Below, in pieces: positions 35,296 to 46,073 of a stretch of DNA of 64,000 bases; positions within the stretch are counted from its first letter, which is position 1; each line of letters starts with the position of its first letter. Source of the stretch: Acanthopleura granulata (taxonomy: Eukaryota > Mollusca > Polyplacophora > Chitonida > Chitonidae); the NCBI GenBank assembly GCA_016165875.1, contig JABBOT010000002.1, forward strand, positions 792,001 through 856,000, read 5' to 3'. Position numbers and translations under genes: made by a program. Below the pieces are notes generated by a model, which ran no database searches, was not told the DNA's origin, and was given only the letters and a program-made list of their open reading frames with translations.

Positions 35296-35795
35296 CTGTG
35301 ACGTCACTGATACCTAGCTCACCACTATGCCATATAGAAGTAGTGTCAAATCAGTTGTTTTCGTTGTGATTACGAGACAATTCTGATATCCTTTACAGCC
35401 ATTTTCAACAAGAAAGTGGTATTGGAATACGTCTGGGCTTATTCCCCAAGGCCTGAATCAGGAGACGACAGTGCGCGGCCTTCGGTTGTAATAAAGGAGA
35501 CCATACTTCGCACACACAGGAATGTCTAGCCCCTAATACTGAAGAGCGTAGGGAACAGATGTCGCGACATCATGTCTCGGGTTTCTCTGAAATGGCGTAT
35601 CCTACAGACTCGTCAGAATTCCGGATTAGCAGATGATTTATAGAGTTACCAAGAACGTCAAAAAAAAAATGCCTATGCTCGTTTAGGTCTGTATGGACCC
35701 CTCTTCTGAAATAACTTTGGTTACATTTTTCAGTTTGTTGTCGTTTCTTTTAAAAAGACAGAAACCAAAAATGAAGTTAAAGCATGAAGACCATT
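35296..35795 (+). repeat. Dispersed repeat family D, copy 2
   Basis: Inverted relative to 26440-26790, and carries ~140 extra bp (about 35435-35580) absent from that copy. Flanks on both sides remain alignable. Confidence 0.75.
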
Positions 35796-36088
35796 ACCTG
35801 AAAATACATTCACGGTTTTCTTTTTTCAGGAAATTAATTGGAGTTAAATGTTTTGATGATACTGTGTGTCGCCAGTGAACATAACCTCAGCTACAGCATT
35901 AAATCTTCCCCGAAAACCTCTATAACATTAATTTTACCCTGCTTCAGTTCTTGGAGTTTTCAAACTGTGATCACAGAATTACATGTGCTATATATCATGA
36001 GCTTTCACAACGTGCAAGCCTTTGAAAACGGAGATAACCAGAAGCTCCAGAGACTTGTAAGATTCTGCTATATGTATAATAATAAGTA

Positions 36089-36135
36089 TATTTATTCATT
36101 TGATTGACGTTTAACGCCACAAGGAAGAATTTCCT
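36089..36135 (-). mobile_element. SINE A-like 3' end fragment
   Basis: TTTATTCATTTGATTGACGT then TTAACGCCAC; the remainder is not recognisable. Confidence 0.45.
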
Positions 36136-36339
36136 GACGGCCTTATCGGCCAGTTGGTAGTGAAAACTGGCCTGCCAGACACCTTAGAAACCCTCTTTAT
36201 ATACATACATACATTGTTTATATCATCATCATAACTCACAACCAATTTGTATATGATATTGGCAAGGGCACCTTAATTTCCCAATAAAATTTATCATGTC
36301 CTCACGAGCCGATTGTGTTTATATAACAAGAACTAAAGC

Positions 36340-36500
36340 ACAGAGAGTGAAGGTACAGAGCAGCCACGACAATGTGACAGCAATTACTCATGTGTAACCT
36401 GGTGAAATCTGGCCTCTTGTCAACTTATCTCAGTTAAGGTTTTATTCTGACTGTTCACGTAAATGTTAATGTTTAAACAGTGGCAACTTACAGCACCAGG
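36340..36500 (+). repeat. Dispersed repeat family C, copy 2
   Basis: ACAGAGAGTGAAGGTACAGA, CTGGTGAAATCTGGCCTCTT, TCTCAGTTAAGGTTTTATTC and GACTGTTCACGTAAATGTTA correspond in order to copy 1 at 2550-2720. Confidence 0.65.
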
Positions 36501-38255
36501 GTTTAAGCAGGATCAGTGAAAAAAGATAATATAAACGCAATGGTGCTGATCGCAATTCACTTGACATCAGTAGTCTAGAATTACTGGAATTGATTTGATG
36601 TCATCACATCCAACAATTACACGATACGATTGCCAAGTGACTAGAACTTTGCATACATCGGGCCATAGTAAAATAAGTTAAGCAAAATTTACCACTCTTG
36701 ATCACACACAGTAGTTTTAAAAATTTATGCCGTTTATTACAACTTTAACAGCTGACATGAAACCCTAACTGATGTAAACTAGTCATTTGACAACTCTCAC
36801 ACTATCGTCGCTGTTCTGGTATATGTTATATTTGCCCCGTTATTTCACGACTCGTGGCGTAAATAATTTTCTGAAAATTTCTTCAAACGTTCTTCACTCT
36901 GAAATATCCCATTTATCAGCACAAGTCAGAGACGAACAGAAACGTGTAGCAATGCTAAGTAAATTGTGCAAGGTAATGTCACGTGAACAGCTAACATAAA
37001 GTAATATTATGTCAATAGCTCCTAACACCGTGGCAATTAGCTGTGGATACCTTCGCTGAAAAGTTTGTCGCAATGGCCACAAGTAACACTGTTAAAAATA
37101 ATATGCACCGGTACATGTTACATTTGACACAATAGTATAGGTTAGCGAACCAAGTCACGTGGTCATATCTACACGACAGCTCAGCCTTAGAGAAAACACC
37201 GGTTTGGTTGTTGCACACTTTGTACACTTATCTCAAAATTCAAGAGTAAAATAAAACGATTTCTTTGATCCATACCTTCATACAATGATACCACAATAAC
37301 TGTTGTTTTGATGTCACCAAACAGTTTTCCAGGGTCCACTTATACGAAGCCCTCTTAACGTTAAGAGCACGCAACTACCATGGCAACCAGCACTGTAGGC
37401 TTCCTCCAAGTGGGCCCAAGACTGAACTTCAGCCAACAATTATAACCGTACATATTTATAACATAATTCTGAGAAATTTTGACAAGTCCACATTGTTTCG
37501 CATTGTCGAATGCAGTACTCATCTAGCACTAAGGTGGAAATACATGTACAAACAAGATAATTACTAAATATACAACCACAACACAAAATTCTTAGGTGTC
37601 AGAAAACAATCAACACAAAGAGCTTTCCCCACAGTAGTGAGTCAAAAGGCAATTATTTCAAACTGTTAAGCATTATTCTGAAAGTATAACGCTGAACATA
37701 CTCAAAATCTACCATACACAAAAAAGCTGTTTCATTAATGTTACTCACTCACTGCCCAAGAGTCCAGAACAACTGCTATCTTGGCCAGTAACATTGCCAA
37801 ATTCAGGTCCAAAAGTAGGGCAATCAATCTATTTACAAGAGTTCAAGAATGACAACCAGCCACCCTGATCATGTTTATAAAGAACAACAGAAATCTAACA
37901 TATATATTGTTTTGGAAAAAAAAATAAACAACTTTCATTTTCTTTATACAGAAAACGTTCAGAAACAGGGTCTTCTGTACTGGTTAAAAAGACACGTTCA
38001 ACCTAGTGTAGTGAAGTGAATGCAAATTGACACTTCATGCAAGGTGGACCTCTTTTCAAGGAGCATAGCAGTGTAGAAAGGAAGAAACGGTTGTTAACTG
38101 GAGTTTCTGTATAGTTTAGAAACACTTCAAGGTGTCAAAAACAAATTTACATTTTACTAGATAGCAACATTTATAATGAAACCACCATTGAGGTCTACAC
38201 TAGTACACAGGACTGTGAAGGAGAGTTCAGACGGTGTAGATCATTTCCAAGACAG
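36501..38255. other. Intergenic downstream of the RING gene
   Basis: No gene recognised apart from the MITE at 37332-37417. The 3' UTR and polyadenylation site of the RING gene must lie in the upper part, but no AATAAA immediately after its stop is convincing. Confidence 0.4.
37332..37417 (+). mobile_element. MITE copy 2 (short)
   Basis: GGGTCCACTTATACGAAGCC, CTCTTAACGTTAAGAGCACG and ACTACCATGG follow the left arm of the 34326 element; the right end CTCCAAGTGGGCCC is an abbreviated inverted terminus. Confidence 0.65.
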
Positions 38256-41200
38256 CTAAGAAGAGGGAGAAAAGTAGGAACTGGGTGACCAAGTGTCATC
38301 ACTGTCGTCATTGGTGTTAGCAAGCTCATCCAAGAGTTGTTTTGTGGACTTGGGAACAACCAGTTCATAGCTGGAATCTGATTCAATTTCCTCCGATATG
38401 GTGATATCGCTGGCGTCTGAGTGACATCCGGGGCTCCAGGACTCATCACTGCTTTCGTCAGTATCTTCCAGCCGAAACAACTGTCGATCCATTGCATGGT
38501 GGGCTTGTCGTCGGCCACCGCCCTGCTCCTCCTTTCGAATGTTTGGTCTTTGAGTGTTTCTAATTTTTGCTTCACTCACTCCGCTGGCACTGTGGCCAGA
38601 ATTTACCGCCTGACGTTTCGCCTGGTCTGATGGCTTCCCCAAGGTCGCAGGCGTCTTACTATTAGTTTTCTGCGATAATTTACCTGAATTCTGGGGCTTC
38701 ATCTCATTGCCTGGCAAAGACTTTCTCGAAACACCTTCTTTGGGAGGCCTAGAAAACAGTTCTGACTGAGGTTTACTTTTCGACTGACCAACGACTGTGC
38801 TCACGGACGCAACAGTTGAAGTAGAGGAAAAGACAGTACTTGGTTTAGCCAAGGTTCTCACGGGCTCTTCTTTGCGACTGGGTATCGATGACCGTGGCTC
38901 AACATTCAAGGAAAGATCGATCTTTACGTTCACTGTTGGATTGTTTGATTTAGAAGAGTCCGCGTTGTACCACATGGATGACCTTGTGCTATTGTGTGAC
39001 GAAGGTCCAGATGAAACTTTCTCTTTGCACGTTTTCTTACTGTTAACCACTGATGGGTCACGTTCCTCTGCTGAGTGTGATCGTTTTTTCCTCTGTCCAC
39101 TGTTTCCTTTCCTATATTCTGTTCCTTTATTCAAGGTCACTGGAGCACTGATGCCAGTTGGCAAAAGTGACTGGCCCTGTGATAGGCTATTTCCAGGATG
39201 CATCTGAACTTCTGCTGCGCTGAACCCCTTGCTCATTATGACTTGCGGATTGGACGTCACTTCACTCTCATTCCCAGCAGTTGAGGATTTTGCTGCTTTG
39301 GATTCGGCTTTGTCAGAGCTCTCTTTCAAATCTCCCCTAGTGTCATTTTTTTTACTACCCCTTGCCAGCTGAAGGCCTTTCTCACCTCCACCAACTGCCC
39401 TAGACTCTGTGTACTTAGAATGAGCACTGGTTTGGTCAGTTTGAGTAAACTTAAAACCTTTGTTTGGATACTTGCTGTGCAATGGAGAGAGTACTTGACA
39501 GAGTGTATCAATCTCTGCTGTGTTTTCCCACAGACTTGCACAATCTGACAACTGTTTTTCCTCAGTCATTTTATGCTCGAGTTCAGAAGATGACGAAGAC
39601 GATGATGAAGTTGACAATGACTGTGAGGATGAAGAAGACAGTGTGCTGTTTAGGTGATCAGACGACAGAGAGTTACCTTGTTTATCTTTCTCCAGATTAT
39701 GGTTCACAGAAGATTCAGTACAACTTTCGTCAGACGCTACGGAACTGTCAGTTGACATACTGCTGCAGGTTTCTGAGCTTTTCAGGTTCCTAGGGCTATG
39801 TTCAGGAGATGATGGTGTATCAGGACCAAAATTAACCACACTATTCACATTACTATCATCTGAGAAATAACTCTTTTGATTTGAGCTTCTCTCCTTGGAG
39901 GGGCTTTGATCAGGTGAGCGGACAGGACTCGCCCATAATTTTGAGTTCACATTTGATTCTCCTGGCATGGGAGTTGAACTACTCCTTACTGTGCTGAAAC
40001 TACGATCTGACATGGAAGAGCTTGATGCTCTCCTTGACCTTCTCATAGGAGAAGAAAAACAGTAATACTCAGCTTCATTTCTGTCTGATGAGTGAGAGTA
40101 TAGATTGAGCTTAGCCGACACTTTCCTTTCTGGAGAGGATTCATCTTCACTACTGCTAGTTATGTCGCTATTTTTAGATGCTGAAAAGCTATGTCTCCCA
40201 TTGCCACGTCTACACTTATCCTTTTGCGTATTTGCCAGTTTTCCCTTGGACAAACTTGTCTTTCTTCGCTTTGATCCAGAGAAATTTCTGCCCTTAGACG
40301 TACTGCTGTCTGTGGAGGATGAAGATGAAGAACGCTCTCTTGAATTGCTTAGGCTTCTAGACCGACTTCTGGAAAAGCGGGCACAGGGAATGTTTGATGA
40401 AGAAGAACTATAAGGGTTGCTGTACATTTTTCTGAAGGGGCTTTTACAACAGTCACTAGAAAGACTTCTTGAGCTCCCTCTTGAATACGATCTACTACGG
40501 CACCTGGATTTATGATCATAGCACTTGTTGGTTGGACTTCTCGCCGATGGATTTGTAGAAAAACATCTCTCGTGTTGTCTTGAATATGAACTAGAGGGGC
40601 TTTCCAGATCTGACCAATTTCTCGAAGGGCTTTTCGAAGAACTGCTACCATAATTTGTTTCTCTATTGGACTGATCTTTAGAGTAATCGCTAGAACAACT
40701 GCGTGAAGAGCTCTGAGATGTTGATCTGGAGGACCTTCTTCCACGATCTTCACTTTTGTAGCTTCTGTCACTGGTACTCTCGCCCAGTGAATTGGGGTAA
40801 CTCACATTCATGGATGAGTCCCCGTGGTAGAAGGTGTCTGTAGACCTTGGGTTGTTGCAATCAAAATCTCCTTCAGACCCATCCCTTTCTTGACTTGCAC
40901 TTCTTTCCGGCAATCCATCCTTACTATTGGTAGCAGAGGATTTTGTGAAGTTTTGGTTCCCATTTTCAGCTGTGTTTGGATTGTCTTGAGATGAAACAGA
41001 TCCTGACACGTAAGGGACATTCCTGTTTTGCTCCGCTCCATTTACATCTGTGAAGTTGTCATCGTCATGGTAACGGTACGTGCGCGTGGTTGTTGTATGA
41101 ATCACAGGGCCTACCAGCTTTCGGTCGCTTGAGCCTTCGGGAGGCAGGAAGTCCAAGTCCCTTAGGGCAGGGTCTCCGGGACTGTATGTCCTCACAACTC

Positions 41201-44200
41201 TTCTCTCTGTAAAAGTCCTACTCCTTTCGCGACTGTTATTCTGATCGGTGTGAGAGGACAACGGCATGGCATCAACAGCAACGTCGACGTCTGTTCTAGT
41301 ATTTCCTCGTTCAGATTCAGAAGACGATGACGGCAGCCTAACATTACGACCTCGGAGATTGAATGATATCTCAGAGTCCACATCAACGGTGAGTACATCC
41401 ACTTCTGGTTCAGTCCCTGCAGCTCTGCTGATATTATTTCTGGAGGCCGATTGGTCTGCGTCTCTTACTCTCGCTCTGGTTGTGGGATTACCATCCAAGT
41501 TTTCTGGGGATTGTGGTGGGGAAAGAGTTTCAGATTCGGTGGAAGATGTGGAATCTGTATCTGTCTCAGAGCTGGAAGAAAATGTGGACACAGAGAAGTC
41601 ACTGAAAAGTGTACCATGACGACGAAGTCTGTGTCTCTCGGACTGTGTACGTAACTTGTTCACCTCCTTAGCCAAATCCTCTTGATTGTCCAGCAGTTTG
41701 GTGACCTGATTGAGCAGCTTAGAGCTCTCCGCTTTTGCCTCTGTGGAACAGAGAAGAACAAGCAACATTAACTGAAGAACAAGAGTTCAGGTGAACTCAA
41801 TGTATGCCCAAACAAATACATTCCTAAGGAAACTGGCTGTCTGGTGACTATGGCCACAGTGAAACGGCATGACACCATCACCTTGGCATCCACAAAACTT
41901 AAAACCTGACATGCGAGACCATCATAATACATCCATCCATTTTGCTCAGGGGTGTGCATGAAGTAACCAAGCAGATGTCTACAATCAGCTGTCAGTATCA
42001 GCTCCACCCCAAGTTTTGAATGAACGACTGAAAGAATGACTATGGCTTTATGCCACACTGGCCATTTTTCAGCCATATCGTGGCTACCCTACTTTCAAAA
42101 CTTCCAGGCTTTAAATATGTTGTTTTAAATGTGCTTACAAGATGAAGTAACTATTGAACTCTCTTGGTCATAGAAGTAAACTTGGCATAAGAGTTTATCA
42201 TATTGACTTTATTTGTCCAAACTACTTTTTTGCCAGCAAATCACTAATAGTGGTGAGGGTATTGCTGTCAAAATAGATTGTTCTGCTGTACTCCAGACAT
42301 AAAGTCATACCTATTTCCATGTACTCAGGGAAAAGAGCAAACTGGTAACCATGGCAATCATGGATATTAACAAAAAAGAAAAAATTAATGATTATGTCTC
42401 AACCATCAAAAATTAAAAATGCTCCTGCAGAATGACTGATATTGTAGTCTGGATACAGTTACAGACAGGCACACAAAGTTGCAACACTCTTTTATGCCCC
42501 CTCCCCGACCCCCCCTCCCCGACCAACCCTATGAGAAATTTAGAAAATAGAACTTTGCTCAAGCAAATTAACCAGTGATTATACATAGTCACCCTTTCCT
42601 AAATTCCCAATGCATTTGGGTCAATTAACTTACCTTTACCAGTATCATGTACATTTACTTGATGAATAAAAAGATCAGTTAGTAATATGTTAGTTCTGAA
42701 CAACTGATGCCTTGAACTTCAGAATTGAAGTAAATAACTGGGTGTTAATGCTGCACTACAGGGCTTGAAATTCACAATGGCCATTGTGGCCATGGCTATC
42801 GTACATTTCACTTTGGCCGTGGTTTAAAAGACTATCAAGCACTACCCTCGGTCGTGTTTGGCCTTCAATTCTTCCTTTGCGTAATATACACTTGCACACT
42901 TCGCACTTTTTCGCCCCTAGAGTCAAGCTTTTAATCAAGGACACATAGTATACAGTAGGAGAGAGAAAGGATCATTGAAACTGACAGTTTATAAAGTTAT
43001 AACTTCCAGTAGTGCTCCCAAAATGAACCAGTCAACTGGAAGTAAAAATGGAAGCCAAAAGACTCTTTTGCAGATTTCTTTTCCTCATTTTCCAGCCTTA
43101 TATCAAATCTTATCTTCTTAATTTACTACCTTTACTGATGAAACTAATTAACTCCCTGTCTTGCTGTGAGAACTTCAAACATTCGGAACGGTTCACTGTT
43201 GGCAGCCATCTTCAAAAGTCTTGTAACCTACTCTTGGTCCTGAAATGAGTTCTGACATCGAAAACATCTTGAAAACTATGATTTTTTCATTGTCGCGTGT
43301 AGGCTCTACTTTAATCTTCATAATACACCCAGGGAAGGCATACAATTGTTATGTTTTTGTCAATTTTGAATACATGCAAGTTTGTGCCACATGAGCGCCG
43401 ACTTCAATGAGAGCAGTTCAATCAAGTTCTGAAATCTGCTGCGATTGTTGAGTTCGGATTATCCTGACGTCGCTAAAATGACAAGACCAAGGCCAGCAGC
43501 AGTTGACCGATTCAGATGCCTACGTTTCTGGGACAAGTAATATAAAGTTGGATTGAGTCAAATTTATTTTATTCATTCATGTACATATAACATAAAACAT
43601 AATTTGTACCTGTTACTGAACAATTCTTGATAAGGTGAATGAGTTTATCACTTGGCATTTGACATCAGTCGCGGAAACTTGTGAGGTGTCTCTTAATTAT
43701 GACTACCGGTAGGATGATGCCAGTTCTTATGGAAAGCAGAGATCTAAGTTAGTGTTCAGGCAAAATTAAACAGAAGAAGCTGCAGTAATGATGTAACTTT
43801 GGCCTTGGTAGAAATTGTTTTGGCCTTCCTTTCAGTTTTTACCCAGCAAATACCAAGGTAACTTTTTGCCTCAGGTGTCCAACAATGAATTTCAAGCCTT
43901 GCACTATATGGCAATCAGTGTCATGTGTAGAGGTAGCTAAACTGTGGTGCGATGTTCTGACATAGTAACCACGCCTGCCCTGAGATTTTCTCATTCACCT
44001 TTCTCCAATTTCCAAAGCTTCTCAAACGACATTGCAGTCATGATACGACATGAAAATGACCAACATAGTTCTTTCACATGGGCGGTTGCAATGGTAACCA
44101 AGGTGATCTTAACTTTTCCTGTATTTAACATTTTAGCAAATGTGCGCAAGATTGTGCAAGACAGCCTTTCAGAAAAATATATCATTTCAAGTTTGATCTG

Positions 44201-46064
44201 CAGACAAGAAGTTTAACCCTACTTATATTTTGTTAAATTGAATTCAGTGAGTCAATGTAGGACATTTTCAGAACTGGTTTTGAAATGTTGATAATTACAA
44301 TTTGCCTTGTTATTTTGATGATCGCCTGATAAATGAATTACATTTAAATACTTCTCCAATAGTATGTACAAGGTGAAGGCATTATTATTTGAGATTCTAT
44401 TCGGCAAAATTGAAAGAAAATTGATGCGTATTTCTGTCCATTCACTGAAACCTGAATACACCAGTTACCCCCTGTGAATGATATTCATTTTGCTGAACTG
44501 CTGTTTGTGTGCCTTAATTACTTGCTGATGTATGACATCACCTTGATCCACTAAAATGTGACTTTGTAGAGCCATTAAATCTTATAGTCTGCATATATAT
44601 AGCCTACAAATACATTCCTGTAACCTTAGGCTGCTGTTGTTTCAATAAAATGATGATCACAATGAAAGAGTTTCGCCATGTAGGCCTGTGCGTTGTTCCT
44701 GTGCTGTCGACGCAAAATGACTGTGATTTAAGCCAACTGACATGAAGAAATATTTACTTGTAATCTGACAAGGTAAATGTCTATTTTTGGATTTCTGAAC
44801 TCAGATTTCGGACTCAGGCTAGTATCTTGAGGTGTCACAGCAACAGCGGACATTCCCCGAAACTATGGACAGGCGCGACAATTGGTGGCCAGGCCTGGTG
44901 CCACGTACTTTGAGCTTCTGGAGAATTGCTCGATGCTGGGTCCCTTAAAAGGTGTTTGTTCTCAGCTGTGTATCCCAGGTAGGTGATGCTGCTGGAAAAC
45001 CATGCATGTAAGGGAGATAACCTATTCACAAGTTCCTGGTCTTGCTTAGCATCTCAGTCACAACAAGTACTTGGTATGTTTGGAACAGATTGATTTATTT
45101 ATTAATTTGATTGGTGTTTTACGTCCTGCTCAAGAATATTTCACTTATACAACGGCGGACAACAATATGGTGGGAGGAAATCAGGCAGAGCCCATGGGAA
45201 ACCCACAACCATCTGCAGGTTGCTGGCGGATCTTCTCACGTCCAACACCTCCCCAAATGCACCTACTCTCCTCCCTGTACACATTCCAGTTAAGGCCACT
45301 TAGCTACATAAAGCTATAACCAACATTCAAAGCCCAGGTAATTTCCTCCGTGAACAATAAGCCCGACATTTTTGAAAACAACCTTTTGGATGAAATGGTA
45401 TGACCATGATGTCCACGTTATACATACTGGACAAAGGTACCTTTGCTCATTCCACCTTCACCAAATAGGTGTTTTCAAAAACATCAGGCACCTATTTGCA
45501 GGCTTGGAACAACTGGCAAACTTACACCTTTGCCTTAGGAACATCAGTCTCACCTTTCAAGCGTTTCTTCAGAGTCTCGAGGCAGTCATGGGAGTCAATC
45601 TCGGAGAAAAGGATCATCAGTTCACAGTCTCTCGTGCACCTCAGCTCTCTGAACAAACAAGCCTCTTCCTCATGAGCTTTCAGGTCTTTTCGCAGAACCT
45701 TCTGTCCACATTTAGAAAAGCGACAGTTGAACTGCTCAAAGCCGCATGTCTTAACATGGCTTTCGTACTGCTCCACGGTAATCTTCTCTTCGCAACCAGA
45801 AACCAAGAACCGACATTTCCGTGTTAGTCTGTTGATCATATTCTGAAGGATGGGCAGCACTGGTTTCAGCTCAGACGTGTGCAGGACCTCGCGGCAGGTC
45901 GGGCAGTTCTCATTGCTGCTGAGCCATCTCTCTATGCAGCGTCGGCAGTACACATGACGACAGGGGCTCTCTACAGGGCCATTGAGCACACACTGACAGA
46001 TACAGCAAATCAGGTCAGGGTCAGGGGCAGGATCAAACATGTCCACATCATATGTCTCCGACAT
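38256..46064 (-). CDS. RING / TRAF-type zinc-finger protein with long Ser/Arg-rich tail (2 coding exons)
   Basis: Coding exons 46064-45554 and 41740-38256 join in phase 1 (AAAG then AGGCA, giving Lys-Glu-Ala) to make 1331 aa. Residues 20-57 are a C3HC4 RING (Cys20-x2-Cys23, Cys35-x-His37-x2-Cys40-x2-Cys43, Cys54-x2-Cys57), preceded by DPDLIC as in NRDP1/RNF151-type ligases. Residues ~80-155 carry paired Cys/His fingers of the TRAF/SIAH type (CRFLVSGC, HVKTCGF, CRFSKCG, CTRDC). Residues ~160-205 are a heptad-rich coiled coil across the splice junction. The remaining ~1100 residues are Ser/Arg-rich with RS dipeptides, poly-Ser and KR patches, ending in two acidic motifs, DESWSP and DDTWSP. Inference: a nuclear E3 ubiquitin ligase, with the RING recruiting E2 and the tail binding RNA-processing or transcription partners. 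No orthologue recognised; TOPORS has a similar plan but a different RING and no TRAF fingers. The stop is TAG at 38256-38258. Confidence 0.85.
42759..43901. mobile_element. Non-autonomous hAT-like DNA transposon in the RING gene intron
   Basis: Termini CAGGGCTTGAAATTCA (5') and TGAATTTCAAGCCTTG (3') are inverted repeats with one mismatch. CACTA flanks both ends directly (TGCACTA if one boundary is shifted). Length 1143 bp, no transposase frame. CAGGG-type termini are typical of hAT elements. Confidence 0.6.
45090..45247 (-). mobile_element. SINE family A copy in the RING gene intron
   Basis: Antisense copy: TTATTAATTTGATTGGTGTT, CTCAAGAATATTTCACTTAT, CAATATGGTGGGAGGAAATC and AGGTTGCTGGCGGATCTTCT. 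The tRNA-like end is missing. Confidence 0.85.
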
Positions 46065-46073
46065 CTTGTGGGC
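46065..46073 (-). other. 5' UTR remnant and 3' splice site of the RING gene
   Basis: GTGTGCAG precedes GCCCACAAG and the ATG at 46064, so a noncoding exon must lie upstream. A strong donor (TTG/GTAAGTGT, minus strand) near 48652 with GC-richer sequence beyond it, around 48650-48760, is a candidate first exon. That link is inference. Confidence 0.4.

Noticed and set aside
41741..41768. Apparent start MLLVLLCSTEA of the Ser-rich protein
   Set aside because: It lies across a CACAG acceptor and is intronic; the frame continues from the RING exon at 45554 in the correct phase.
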